From JBEEJZ01 sp046046915 (GTDB taxonomy: Bacteria; Pseudomonadota; Gammaproteobacteria; Burkholderiales; Burkholderiaceae_C), in contig JBJOIT010000025.1 in NCBI GenBank assembly GCA_046046915.1, positions 1 through 46,420 on the forward strand: a stretch of 46,420 bases of DNA. The letters are read 5' to 3'. Under the pieces are notes generated by a model. It was not told the origin of the DNA, searched no databases, and saw only the letters and a program-made list of their open reading frames with translations. Each line of letters opens with the position of its first letter. The stretch's first letter is position 1. The translations under genes were made by a program, and so were the position numbers. Positions 32,301-42,250 of this stretch are shown piece by piece.

Positions 32301-32365
32301 TAGTTTATCCCACGGTTAAATTTAATAAAGCGATTTTTTAGTCAATTTACCTTACTATATGACGC

Positions 32366-32860
32366 ATGCCCATTCCTGCTGATTCAACAGCCATATCCCC
32401 CGGGGACGACGCCTGGCGCCAGTCACACACCGGTCGATTGCTCCTGTTGGCTCACCAGCGCTTCGAAGCCAGGGTACTGGCCCTGATGGCGCATGACGAA
32501 GGCGTGCCGCTGGCCCTGTCCAACCTGGCCGCGCGGGGCAAGCTGGATGCCGCCCACCTTCACATCACGCGCCATCTGCCCCTGCAAGGCACCCGGCTCA
32601 CCGACTTGGCAACCCAGGCAGGCGTGACCAAGCAGGCGATGGGCAAGCTGGTGGATGAATGCGAGGCCTGGGGGCTGGTGCGGCGCGAGTCCGACCCGCG
32701 GGACGCGCGCGCGCGCAGGGTGCAGTTCACCGCCGACGGCCTGGCCTGGGTACAGGCTTTTGGCCGCTCAGTCGCACAAGCCGAGGCTGAGCTACGCGCA
32801 GCGTTAGGGCAAGAAGTCGCCACGGTGATTTCTCTGGGCCTGGAGGCTTACATCGCCTGA
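32366..32860 (+). CDS. MarR family transcriptional regulator
   Basis: A 164-residue winged-helix regulator. TRHLPLQGTRLTDLATQAGV and TKQAMGKLVDECEAWGLVRR are the helix-turn-helix and recognition region; ESDPRDARARRVQFTADGLA is the wing followed by the usual C-terminal dimerisation helix. The ligand and targets are unknown. It is divergent from recA, sharing the region that holds the SOS box, and is followed after 115 nt by a two-component system on the same strand. It may repress its own promoter. Confidence 0.9.
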   Translation: MPIPADSTAISPGDDAWRQSHTGRLLLLAHQRFEARVLALMAHDEGVPLALSNLAARGKLDAAHLHITRHLPLQGTRLTDLATQAGVTKQAMGKLVDECEAWGLVRRESDPRDARARRVQFTADGLAWVQAFGRSVAQAEAELRAALGQEVATVISLGLEAYIA

Positions 32861-32975
32861 TGCTCGGCAGCGTCTGCTTTGCAGGCCCTGCTTCAGCAGG
32901 CGCCTAAAATCCGCCGAAAACCCGTCGCACGACAGGCGCGGTGCTGGTTTTGCACCCATACCAACGAGGACAGAC

Positions 32976-33646
<671 letters not shown>

Positions 33647-33650
<4 letters not shown>

Positions 33651-35086
33651 AGATATTTCAGCGTGAGCAGCGTTCGCTGTTCGGGGAAATCCTGGACTGG
33701 ATGCTCACGCCCTTGCTGCTGCTGTGGCCGATCAGCCTGGTGCTGACATGGCTGGTGGCACAAGGCATTGCTGGCAAACCTTTTGACCGGGCGCTTGAGT
33801 ACGACGTCGGAGCTTTGGCACAGCTCATCACCGTGCAGAACAACCGGGCGCAGTTCAGTTTGCCGCTACCCGCGCGTGAGCTGCTGCGAGCCGACGATAC
33901 CGACACGGTTTATTACCAGGTGCTGGGCAATCGAGGTGAATTTTTAAGTGGTGAGCGCGATCTGCCTTTGCCCGAAGATGAGGGCACCGAACCCGGCGCG
34001 ATCAAGCTGCGAGAAGACGAATTTCATGGGAGTGGCATCCGTGTGGCATACATGTGGGTGCCCCTGGGTCTACCCGGCGGCAGGCCCGCCCTGGTGCAGG
34101 TGGCCGAAACCCTGGACAAACGCTCGGTGCTGGCCTCGGAAATCATCAAAGGCGTGATGCTGCCGCAGTTTGTGATCCTGCCCATTGCCGTGTTGCTGGT
34201 GTGGTTGGCCCTGGTACAGGCCATCAAGCCGCTTAATCAGCTCGAAGAACGCATACGCGCCCGCAAACCCGATGACATGAGTCCGCTGGACACCGATGTG
34301 GTGCCGCTAGAGGTGGTACCGCTGGTCTCGTCCGTCAACGATCTGCTGATGCGCCTGAAGGACTCCATCACCACGCAAAAGCGCTTTCTGGCAGATGCAG
34401 CGCACCAGCTCAAGACCCCGCTGGCAGGCTTGCGTATGCAGGCAGACCTGGCCCTGAGGGCAGAGTCCAGCGCCGACGACCTCAAGCAGTCCTTGCGCCA
34501 GATTGGGCGCTCCAGCATTCGGGCCACGCACACGGTTAACCAGCTGCTGTCCTTGGCCCGCGCTGAAAGCCGGGGCAATGTGCTGGTGCGCGAGCCCTGC
34601 GACCTGGCAGACCTCACCATGGAGGTGATCCGCGACAGCGTGCCACGCGCCATGGACAAGGGTATCGACCTGGGCTACGAGGGGGCAGAGCCCGGCGCCA
34701 AGGGGGTCATGATGCAAAGCAACCCCACGCTACTCAAGGAGCTGATACGCAACCTGGTGGACAACGCCATCAACTACACGCCGTCCAGTGCGGAACAGCC
34801 TGGCATCGTGACCGTGCGGGTGCTGACCGACCCCTTCAGCGGCACGCTGGTGCTGCAAGTCGAAGATTCAGGTCCGGGCATCGCCCCTAGCGAGCGCGAA
34901 CTTGTGTTTCAGCCTTTTTACCGTGTGCTGGGCACCGAGGCCGACGGCTCTGGTCTGGGCCTGCCCATCGTGCTGGAGATTGCACGGCAACACAATGCGT
35001 CTGTTGAAGTGAACGACACGCACCCAGGCAAAAATCCGCCGGGTGCTCAGTTCAGCGTGCGCTTCACGGCTCAGCCCTCAGCCTGA
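33647..35086 (+). CDS. TctE/QseC-like sensor histidine kinase
   Basis: A 479-residue kinase. I chose the GTG at 33647 because it overlaps the regulator's stop and starts just before the first membrane segment (MLTPLLLLWPISLVLTWLVA). A periplasmic 2CSK_N-type domain follows, then a second membrane segment near 165-190 (QFVILPIAVLLVWLALVQAI). The H-box is FLADAAHQLKTPLAGLRMQA; N-, G1- and G2-boxes are LVDNAINYTPS, VEDSGPGIA and GSGLGLPIVLEIA. The signal is unknown; TctE relatives sense tricarboxylates, but no transport genes lie nearby. It is convergent with the SPOR-like gene, 6 nt apart. Confidence 0.94.
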
Positions 35087-35092
35087 GTTCAC

Positions 35093-35749
35093 TCAGGGGC
35101 AGGGCATCCATTCACGCCCTGCCATCACACCGCTGAGCGCACCCAATCGTTGTTTGACATCGGCATTCACTGCGGCGAGGCGCAATGTGAAGCCCTGTAT
35201 CGGGGCCTGCGTTTGCTCCAAGCGGGCTGTGCGCAAACCCTTGCTAGTCATTGCAGAAAGCTCCGCCTGGGCTGCCGACTCGTCATCAAAGGTTCCAAGC
35301 GACAAGCCCGGTGCCAGTGGGCCCGAAGAAATCGGCTCAAAGCGCAGCTTGCGGGCCGTTAACTGCGCCCGCTTTTTGGCCATGGCGTCGGGCGTGGACA
35401 GCTTGCCGATGTAGATGATCCAGCGGCCCGGTTCAGTGGCCGGGTCGAGCTGCCAGCTACCGGCCGGCAAACCAGTCGCCAGCGCCGTACGCAAGGCCAG
35501 GGCTTGGGCCTCGTCAAACAAACCGGCTTGCAAGCATTGCACAGGCTCCTGGGCTTTGGCCTCGGCGACCAGCTTTTGCACCTCGGCCGCTGACACCACC
35601 CGCAGGGATTCGGGCTGAATTTGCTGGCTCAGACGTTGTGGCTCGCTGTGTTGCTCAGGCCCGAGCCCGTAGGCCTGGAGCAAACCCTGCGACCATGCCC
35701 AAAAAACACCATTGGCCAATAACAAAAAAAGGATCAGGGCTCTGAGCAT
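35093..35749 (-). CDS. SPOR-domain-like membrane-anchored protein
   Basis: A 218-residue protein with an N-terminal membrane anchor (MLRALILFLLLANGVFWAWS). The periplasmic part ends in a SPOR-like fold: PVQCLQAGLFDEAQALALRT, RWIIYIGKLSTPDAMAKKRA and GLSLGTFDDESAAQAELSAM. SPOR domains bind denuded peptidoglycan at division sites, but this copy is divergent, so the binding role is inferred. It overlaps the 3' end of birA by 16 nt, a pairing seen in other Comamonadaceae. It is convergent with the histidine kinase gene. Confidence 0.75.
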   Translation of the reverse strand: MLRALILFLLLANGVFWAWSQGLLQAYGLGPEQHSEPQRLSQQIQPESLRVVSAAEVQKLVAEAKAQEPVQCLQAGLFDEAQALALRTALATGLPAGSWQLDPATEPGRWIIYIGKLSTPDAMAKKRAQLTARKLRFEPISSGPLAPGLSLGTFDDESAAQAELSAMTSKGLRTARLEQTQAPIQGFTLRLAAVNADVKQRLGALSGVMAGREWMPCP

Positions 35750-36513
35750 GTGGGTGTCTCCGGTTGTGCCATCGGCCTGACGCTGAACTCTGCACTGGTG
35801 ATTTTTTGCAGGCCTTGGGATGTGAGCACCTGCAAGGCACCCGAGCCATCGACCCCCCGGGCATGGCCGGTGGTGCCGTCACTGAGCCGCACCTCGCGAC
35901 CAGCCAGCGCATCCAGGGCCTGAAACGGTGCCACAAAAGGCGCAAAGCCTTCGGCCTCAAAGCGTTGCAAGGCCTGCACCAAAGGCAAGGCAAGGCGGTG
36001 CAAGGCACCGGCGGCATCCATATCAGGCATCAGCTCCTGCAGGCAGGCCGGTGGTGTGGACAAACCGTCGGCGGGACGAGGTGCCACATTGATACCCACG
36101 CCGATCACCACAAAGCGCACACCTGCAAAACTGGCGGTTTCAATCAGGATGCCCCCCAGCTTGCGCTCGTGCAGCCACAAGTCATTAGGCCACTTCAGGC
36201 GCAGATCCGGGTGCAGGCTGCGCGCCAGGCTCACCCCCACTGCCAGCGACAGGCCAGACCAGTCGTGCGGCGACAAGGGCAGGCCCAAAGAAAAACTCAA
36301 TGCACCGGCAGGTTCACTGAACCACTCACGTCCCAGGCGGCCACGGCCGGCCGTTTGGTGCTCGGCAATCAGCAGGGTGGGCTCCAGCTGGCCGGCACGG
36401 GCACGGCGCATCAGCTCGGTGTTGGTGGAGTCAATTTGCGGCAACACCTCGACCGTGAACCCCGGCAACAGGGGCTGCACCTGCTCCCACAGGGTTTCGG
36501 CATCCCAGCGCAT
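35734..36513 (-). CDS. birA: Biotin--[acetyl-CoA-carboxylase] ligase (no HTH domain)
   Basis: A 259-residue enzyme from the ATG at 36513 (MRWDAETLWEQVQPLLPGFT); the longer frame upstream overlaps the SET gene and is rejected. It makes biotinyl-AMP and transfers biotin to AccB. IDSTNTELMRR and AEHQTAGRGRLGREW are the biotin and adenylate loops, LRLKWPNDLWLHERKLGGIL the catalytic core, and VIGVGINVAPRP the conserved strand; the C-terminal SH3-like domain follows. The N-terminal DNA-binding domain of E. coli BirA is absent, so it is catalytic only. Confidence 0.95.
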   Translation of the reverse strand: MRWDAETLWEQVQPLLPGFTVEVLPQIDSTNTELMRRARAGQLEPTLLIAEHQTAGRGRLGREWFSEPAGALSFSLGLPLSPHDWSGLSLAVGVSLARSLHPDLRLKWPNDLWLHERKLGGILIETASFAGVRFVVIGVGINVAPRPADGLSTPPACLQELMPDMDAAGALHRLALPLVQALQRFEAEGFAPFVAPFQALDALAGREVRLSDGTTGHARGVDGSGALQVLTSQGLQKITSAEFSVRPMAQPETPTCSEP

Positions 36514-36521
36514 GGCAAAAA

Positions 36522-37016
36522 TCACCGTTTGGGCGACCGCAGAGGGCGCCGCTTGGGTGCCAGCAAAGTGCCTCTGCACTGGTCTGCACCGCACCAGCAG
36601 GGGTATTCGGCCTTGAGTTTGGATGTGTAGCGCTCTTCAATCACCAGGCCGTAGTCGTAGTTCAGCTCTTCACCGGCAGCAATGTTGCGCAGCGCCTTGA
36701 TGAAAACCCGGCCACCCACCTCGTCTGCTTCGCAGTTGGGGTCGCAAGAATGGTTGATCCAGCGTGAAGAATTGCCACCATACAAGGCGTCAATCACACG
36801 GTCTTCGTCGACATGGAAGTAAAACGTGTGATTGGGCTGGTCGGGGTCGTGGGGGTGGCGGTCCATCGCCTCGTCCCAGGTGATGATTTCACCGGTGTAT
36901 TCGATGATGATTTCACCCTCAGCCAGATCTTGCAGGGCAAAAACACCCTTGCCATGCACCCCAGAGCGCCGGGTTTGAATGCGACGCTGACCCGCTGAAC
37001 CCGTTTGCTTGGACAC
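36522..37016 (-). CDS. SET-domain protein-lysine methyltransferase
   Basis: A 164-residue protein that is essentially one SET domain. SGVHGKGVFALQDLAEGEII starts the fold, NHSCDPNCE (88-96) and EELNYDYG (about 116-123) form the SAM/lysine pseudoknot with the catalytic Tyr, and the post-SET CWCGADQCRG (140-149) together with Cys91 could bind zinc. Such eukaryote-like domains occur in scattered bacteria (for example chlamydiae). It should methylate lysine side chains; the target is unknown. It is divergent from topB, whose product has a lysine-rich histone-H1-like tail, and lies 8 nt before birA on the same strand. Confidence 0.92.
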   Translation of the reverse strand: MSKQTGSAGQRRIQTRRSGVHGKGVFALQDLAEGEIIIEYTGEIITWDEAMDRHPHDPDQPNHTFYFHVDEDRVIDALYGGNSSRWINHSCDPNCEADEVGGRVFIKALRNIAAGEELNYDYGLVIEERYTSKLKAEYPCWCGADQCRGTLLAPKRRPLRSPKR

Positions 37017-37107
37017 GACTGAAAATTTGATATGGTGAATCGTAGGGGTGCGCGTGGGCGCGCCCGTGTGTGCATGCGCCAGCGCGCGATAATGGGATTG
37101 TAGTCAG

Positions 37108-40047
37108 ATGAAAACATTGGTCATTGCAGAAAAACCATCGGTGGCGCAAGACATCGTGCGGGCACTCACGCCCGTGGCCGGCAGGTTCGACAAGCTCGAT
37201 GAACACTTCGAAAACGAGCGCTATGTCGTCACCAGTGCGGTCGGTCACCTGGTCGAAATCCAGGCGCCCGAAGCCTTTGATGTGAAGCGTGGCAAGTGGA
37301 GCTTTGCGCACCTGCCGGTGATCCCGCCGCACTTCGACCTGAAACCGGTGGACAAGACCAAGACCCGGCTCAATGCCGTGGTCAAGCTGGCCAAGCGCAA
37401 GGACGTGGACCAGCTCATCAACGCCTGCGACGCGGGCCGCGAAGGCGAGCTGATCTTCCGCCTGATCGAGCAGTATGCTGGCGGCGCCAAGCCGCTGGGC
37501 AAGCCCGTGAGCCGCCTGTGGCTTCAGTCCATGACGCCGCAAGCCATCCGCGACGGCTTCAATGCCCTGCGCTCGGACCAACAAATGCGCCCGCTGGCCG
37601 ACGCCGCACGTTGCCGCAGCGAGGCCGACTGGCTGGTCGGCATCAACGGCACACGCGCCATGACCGCCTTCAACTCGCGCGACGGCGGTTTCTTTTTGAC
37701 TACCGTGGGCCGGGTGCAAACGCCCACGCTGGCCGTGGTGGTCGAGCGTGAAGAGCAAATCCGCAAGTTCATCAGCCGTGACTACTGGGAAATCCACGCC
37801 GAGTTCGCTGCCGCCGCAGGCACCTACCCCGGCAAGTGGTTCGACCCCGCTTGGAAAAAAGAAGAAGACGCTGAGAAGAAAGCCGACCGCCAATGGACGG
37901 CTGCCGAGGCACAAGCCATCGTCAATGAGGTGCGCGGCCAAAAAGCCACCGTCACCGAAGAGGCCACACCCACCACGCAGGCCAGCCCCGGCTTGTTTGA
38001 CCTGACCAGTTTGCAGCGCGAAGCCAACGGCAAGTTCGGCTTCTCGGCCAAGACCACGCTGGCGCTGGCGCAAAGCCTGTACGAACGCCACAAGGCCCTG
38101 ACCTACCCGCGTACCGATTCGCGCCACCTGCCCGAAGACTACGTGCCCGTGGCCAAGCAAACCTTCGAGATGGTGGCCGACAGCGGCATGCGCCATCTGG
38201 CGCCCCACGCCCTGACGGCGCTCAACAACAACTACGTGCGCAAGATCCCGCGCGTGTTCGACAACAAAAAAGTGTCGGACCACTTCGCCATCATCCCTAC
38301 GCTGCAAGCGCCGAGCGGCTTGTCCGAGGCCGAGCAAAAGCTGTATGACCTGGTGGTGCGCCGCTTCATGGCGGTGTTCTTCCCCAGCGCCGAATACCAA
38401 GTGACCACCCGCATCAGCGTGGCCGCAGGCCACAGCTTCAAGACTGTGGGCAAGGTGCTGGTCAAGCCCGGTTGGCTGGCTATTTACGGCAAGGAAGCCG
38501 CCAATGAAGTCGAAGACGCCAAAGACGGCGACAAGGGCCAGAACCTGGTGCCGGTGCAGCCGGGCGAACAAGTCGGTGTCGAGTCGGTCGAGGCAAAGGG
38601 CCTGAAGACCCGCCCGCCAGCGCGCTACTCTGAAGCCACACTGCTGGGCGCCATGGAAGGCGCGGGCAAGATGGTCGACGACGACGAGCTGCGCGAAGCC
38701 ATGCAAGAAAAAGGCTTGGGCACACCAGCCACACGTGCGGCGACCATCGAAGGCCTGATCAACGAGAAGTACATGCTGCGCGAAGGCCGCGAGATGATCC
38801 CGACGGCCAAGGCCTTCCAACTCATGACGCTGTTGCGCGGCTTGCAGGTCGAAGAACTCTCCAAGCCTGAGCTCACCGGCGAATGGGAATACAAGCTGGC
38901 GCAGATGGAGCAGGGCAAGCTCAGCCGCGACCGCTTCATGGCCGAGATTGCCGCCATGACCGAGCGCTTGGTCAAGAAGGCCAAGGAATACGACCGCGAC
39001 ACCATTCCGGGCGACTACGCCACGCTGGCCGCGCCCTGCCCCAATTGCGGCGGTGTGGTGAAAGAAAACTACCGCCGCTACACCTGCACCGGTGCTGACG
39101 GTCACAGCGACGGTTGCGGCTTCTCCTTTGGCAAGTCGCCCGCTGGGCGCACCTTTGAGCAGGCTGAAGTCGAGCAGTTCATGCGCGACCGGAAAATCGG
39201 CCCACTGGAGGGCTTTCGCTCCAAGGCTGGCTGGCCCTTTACCGCCGAGGTGGCGCTTAAATTTGACGAAGAGAGCAAGAACTACAAGCTCGAATTCGAC
39301 TTTGGCGACGACCGCGCAGCAGAGGACAGTGGCGAGCTGATTGACTTTGGCGCCCAAGATAGTTTGGGCACCTGCCCCAAGTGCGGCGGCCCCGTGTTCG
39401 AGCACGGCAAAAACTACGTGTGCGAAAAGTCGGTGCCCACCCTGGCCCAGCTCACCCCCAGTTGCGACTTCAAGAGCGGCCAGATCATCCTGCAGCAGCC
39501 CATCGAGCGGACCCAGATGCAAAAGCTGCTGGCCACCGGCAAAACCGACGAGCTCGACAAGTTTGTCTCCATGCGCACCCGCCGCCCCTTCAAGGCCATG
39601 CTGGCCTGGGACGCAGAAGCCGGCAAAGTGAACTTTGAGTTTGCCCCCAGCAAGTTTCCCCCGCGTGCAGGCGCCCGGGCCACGGCCCCCAAAGCTGCCC
39701 CTAAGGCGACTGCAAAAACCGGCGTCAAGACACCTGCCAAGGCCGCAGCAAAATCAAGCGCCAAACCCGCCACCAAAGCGGCTGCCAAAACCCCGCGCGC
39801 GCCACGCAAAACCACCGCCGCCAGTGGCATGACCCCCAGCACGGCGCTCGCCGCCGTGATTGGGCCGGATGCTGTGGCTCGCACCGAGGTCATCAAGAAA
39901 CTGTGGGACTACATCAAGGCCCAGGGTCTGCAAGACGCCAAGGACAAACGCACCATCAATGCCGACGCCAAGCTGCTGCCCGTCTTCGGCAAGCCACAGG
40001 TCAGCATGTTCGAACTGGCCGGGGTGATAGGCAAGCACCTGGCTTGA
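37108..40047 (+). CDS. topB: DNA topoisomerase III with H1-like tail and SWIB domain
   Basis: A 979-residue type IA topoisomerase, much longer than E. coli TopB (653). The TOPRIM domain starts MKTLVIAEKPSVAQDIVRAL, with the acidic DAGREGEL. The catalytic Tyr333 is in ALTYPRTDSRHLPEDY. Two Cys clusters near 643-675 and 755-790 (CPNCGG, CPKCGG) are zinc-ribbon-like. Residues about 849-907 are an Ala/Lys/Pro-rich linker like histone H1, and about 908-979 form a SWIB/MDM2-like domain (TPSTALAAVIGPDAVARTEV, then LLPVFGKPQVSMFELAGVI). It relaxes and decatenates DNA; the tail probably adds DNA or protein binding. Confidence 0.93.
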   Translation: MKTLVIAEKPSVAQDIVRALTPVAGRFDKLDEHFENERYVVTSAVGHLVEIQAPEAFDVKRGKWSFAHLPVIPPHFDLKPVDKTKTRLNAVVKLAKRKDVDQLINACDAGREGELIFRLIEQYAGGAKPLGKPVSRLWLQSMTPQAIRDGFNALRSDQQMRPLADAARCRSEADWLVGINGTRAMTAFNSRDGGFFLTTVGRVQTPTLAVVVEREEQIRKFISRDYWEIHAEFAAAAGTYPGKWFDPAWKKEEDAEKKADRQWTAAEAQAIVNEVRGQKATVTEEATPTTQASPGLFDLTSLQREANGKFGFSAKTTLALAQSLYERHKALTYPRTDSRHLPEDYVPVAKQTFEMVADSGMRHLAPHALTALNNNYVRKIPRVFDNKKVSDHFAIIPTLQAPSGLSEAEQKLYDLVVRRFMAVFFPSAEYQVTTRISVAAGHSFKTVGKVLVKPGWLAIYGKEAANEVEDAKDGDKGQNLVPVQPGEQVGVESVEAKGLKTRPPARYSEATLLGAMEGAGKMVDDDELREAMQEKGLGTPATRAATIEGLINEKYMLREGREMIPTAKAFQLMTLLRGLQVEELSKPELTGEWEYKLAQMEQGKLSRDRFMAEIAAMTERLVKKAKEYDRDTIPGDYATLAAPCPNCGGVVKENYRRYTCTGADGHSDGCGFSFGKSPAGRTFEQAEVEQFMRDRKIGPLEGFRSKAGWPFTAEVALKFDEESKNYKLEFDFGDDRAAEDSGELIDFGAQDSLGTCPKCGGPVFEHGKNYVCEKSVPTLAQLTPSCDFKSGQIILQQPIERTQMQKLLATGKTDELDKFVSMRTRRPFKAMLAWDAEAGKVNFEFAPSKFPPRAGARATAPKAAPKATAKTGVKTPAKAAAKSSAKPATKAAAKTPRAPRKTTAASGMTPSTALAAVIGPDAVARTEVIKKLWDYIKAQGLQDAKDKRTINADAKLLPVFGKPQVSMFELAGVIGKHLA

Positions 40048-40088
40048 TCCCTCGTCAAAACCACATCCGCTCATCGGAGTCTCACCGC

Positions 40089-40565
40089 ATGCCCACCCAC
40101 CAGGACGAAACCACGCTGCTTGCCACCCTGCAACAGCAGGAAAACGAATTGCAGTTCAGCGAGTTCACCCGCGACATGGCGCTGACGCTTGGCATGGGGC
40201 TGGTGCAGGCAGCAAAAGTTGCTGGGGTAGCGGTGATGGTGGACATACGGCTGGGCGACTTGCAGCTGTTCGGCCACGCCATGGCCGGCACAACGAGCGA
40301 CAACTCTGAATGGGTGCGCCGCAAGAACAATGTGGTGCGCCGCTATGCCCACAGCTCGTTTTACGTGGGCACGCTTTACCGCAGCCGTGGCACCACGTTT
40401 GAGGCCCACACCGGCCTGGACCCGCGCGAGTACGCCGCGGCTGGGGGCGCTTTTCCATTGCTGATCAAGGGGGTGGGCATGGTGGGCACCATCACGGTGT
40501 CGGGCCTGCCGCAAGAGCAGGATCACGCCATGGTAGTGGCGCAGATTCGGTCAATGCTGGGCTAA
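40089..40565 (+). CDS. HbpS/UPF0303-family (heme-degrading-domain) protein
   Basis: A 158-residue protein from the ATG at 40089. FTRDMALTLGMGLVQAAKVA, VMVDIRLGDLQLFGHAMAGT and GAFPLLIKGVGMVGTITVSG match the HbpS/UPF0303 fold. Relatives bind or degrade heme (HbpS in Streptomyces) or act in unrelated small-molecule roles, so annotation as heme-degrading is by family only. It has no signal peptide. It follows topB after 41 nt on the same strand and overlaps the convergent YchJ-like gene by 4 nt. Confidence 0.85.
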   Translation: MPTHQDETTLLATLQQQENELQFSEFTRDMALTLGMGLVQAAKVAGVAVMVDIRLGDLQLFGHAMAGTTSDNSEWVRRKNNVVRRYAHSSFYVGTLYRSRGTTFEAHTGLDPREYAAAGGAFPLLIKGVGMVGTITVSGLPQEQDHAMVVAQIRSMLG

Positions 40566-40996
40566 CGCGGCTCTGAATCCACCACGCCATCGATGTACAG
40601 CCAACGGCCGTGTTCGCGTACAAAGCGGCTGCTTTCGTGCATGCGCTCGGCGCGCCCGCCCGCCAGCTGAAAACTGCGGCAGCGCGCCACAAACTCCACC
40701 ACGCCGGCGTCACCCGCCTGCTCGGCGTGGCGCACCTCCAGGCCCAGCCATTTGACCGGGGGCAGCTCCAGATCGCCCGGCGCCGTAGCGGGGTGCCAGG
40801 TGGCCAGCAGGTAGTCCATCAATCCCAGCGCATAAGCGCTGTAGCGCGAGCGCATCAGGGCCTCGGGCGTGGGCGCATGCAAGCCCTGATCAAAGCCAGC
40901 GTGCCAGCGCCCGCAGCAGTCGCCATAGGGCAGATCCCTCCCGCAGGGGCAGGCCGCTGTGGCTTTGGGCAGGATCAATTTAGACATGGTTTGCAT
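40562..40996 (-). CDS. YchJ family protein (SEC-C and NTF2-like)
   Basis: A 144-residue protein. CPCGRDLPYGDCCGRWH near the N-terminus is a SEC-C zinc motif; ALMRSRYSAYALGLMDYLLA and ATWHP followed by the beta-rich WLGLEVRHAEQAGDAGVVEF form the NTF2-like YchJ domain. No biochemical role is established. Either ATG (40996 or 40987) could be used; both precede the zinc motif. Its stop overlaps the stop of the HbpS-like gene by 4 nt in convergent orientation. Confidence 0.9.
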   Translation of the reverse strand: MQTMSKLILPKATAACPCGRDLPYGDCCGRWHAGFDQGLHAPTPEALMRSRYSAYALGLMDYLLATWHPATAPGDLELPPVKWLGLEVRHAEQAGDAGVVEFVARCRSFQLAGGRAERMHESSRFVREHGRWLYIDGVVDSEPR

Positions 40997-41049
40997 GACG
41001 CAATGGTAGGGTACCGAAGCTCAGCCTGAGAGGCGGCACCAGCAAGCTG

Positions 41050-42240
41050 CTATCCCTGCCTGGCGCGCTCGGCCAGTAGCAGCGGACGCAGGGCCAAAAC
41101 GCCCAGCGCGGGCCCCAGACCCAACCAGGGCAGCACGCTGGTCAGCGGCAGGTGTTTGGACAAGCCCACAAACAATTCAATGCTGACCACAGAGAGAGTG
41201 AAGCCCAGGCAGTTGCTCAGTGTCAGCAGGCTGCCCACATATTCGGGAGGTGCGTTGCGGGCCGTGAGGGTGGATAGCTGCGGCGAATCGCCCGAGACCG
41301 TGACGCCCCACACCAGCAGCCAAAGGCCAAACACCAGCGCGGGGGCATCCATCAGCCACGGCGCCATGATGCAACACAGGCCACTGAGGCCAAGCTGGCC
41401 CGCTGCCACGCGCGCACTGCCCAAGCGCTGGGCCAGATAACCGCCCCCGACACAGCCCACCGCGCCCGCCCCCAGCACCGCAAAGGCGGCCATCGACAGG
41501 GTTTGACCATCCAAGCGGGTCGCCAGCACCAGCGGCATCAGAACCCAAAGGGTGTACAGCTCCCACATATGCCCAAAATAGCCCAGCACGGAACTGCGCA
41601 CCCGGGTATCGGTCCACAGTACAAAGGCGGCTCGCCATTGCAGCTGCGCTGGCCGCGTGCTCGCCGCTTTTCGCCCGGGCGGCTCGGGCAAGCTCAAAAA
41701 CAGCATCAACCCGCCGCAAGCAGCCAGTGCGGCCACACCCAGCATCACGCCATGCCAAGGCAGGCTGTCACCCAAGGCACGCAGCGCATGGGGGCTGGCA
41801 GAGCCAAGCACCAGCGCACCAATCAGCCAGCCCAAGGCGAGGCCTAAACCTTTGGGAAACCACTGCGACGCGATCTTCATGCCCACCGGATAGATGCCCG
41901 CCAGAAAAAAGCCGGTGGCAAACCGCCAGACCAACAAGGCGTGAAAGCTGGACACCATGGCCCAGGCCCCCACGGTGCAGGCCGCCCCAGCCAATGAACA
42001 CAGCAAAAACACGGCGCGCGCCGAATGACGGTCCGCCACGGCCAGCAAAGCAAACGCCAGGGTGCCCAAAATAAAGCCGGCCTGCAAAGCCGAGGTAAGC
42101 GTACCCACCGCGGTGGCTGGCCAGCCAAAGACTTGCTGCAGGTCGGGCATGACCGCATTGATAGCAAACCAGAGGGAGGTGCCGGCAAACTGCGCCAGCA
42201 CCAGCACCGGCAAAACCCGGCCAGGGACAGGGTGCGTCAC
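41050..42240 (-). CDS. MFS transporter
   Basis: A 396-residue protein with about 12 hydrophobic segments. FAGTSLWFAINAVMPDLQQV is a typical first segment, the A-like motif lies in LAVADRHSARAV, and RFATGFFLAGIYPVGMKIAS resembles nitrate/nitrite or sugar-phosphate type MFS loops. The substrate is unknown. Its start is 10 nt after the purT stop on the same strand, so it may be co-transcribed with purT. That would fit a purine or formate-linked substrate, but no residue supports this directly. Confidence 0.85.
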   Translation of the reverse strand: MTHPVPGRVLPVLVLAQFAGTSLWFAINAVMPDLQQVFGWPATAVGTLTSALQAGFILGTLAFALLAVADRHSARAVFLLCSLAGAACTVGAWAMVSSFHALLVWRFATGFFLAGIYPVGMKIASQWFPKGLGLALGWLIGALVLGSASPHALRALGDSLPWHGVMLGVAALAACGGLMLFLSLPEPPGRKAASTRPAQLQWRAAFVLWTDTRVRSSVLGYFGHMWELYTLWVLMPLVLATRLDGQTLSMAAFAVLGAGAVGCVGGGYLAQRLGSARVAAGQLGLSGLCCIMAPWLMDAPALVFGLWLLVWGVTVSGDSPQLSTLTARNAPPEYVGSLLTLSNCLGFTLSVVSIELFVGLSKHLPLTSVLPWLGLGPALGVLALRPLLLAERARQG

Positions 42241-42250
42241 GGCAGGGGGC

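Noticed and set aside
36919..39522. Very long minus-strand open frame opposite topB
   Set aside because: It lies antisense to a clear topoisomerase III and reads as low-complexity His/Gly/Ala-rich protein, the usual mirror of a GC-rich gene; no domain is recognisable.
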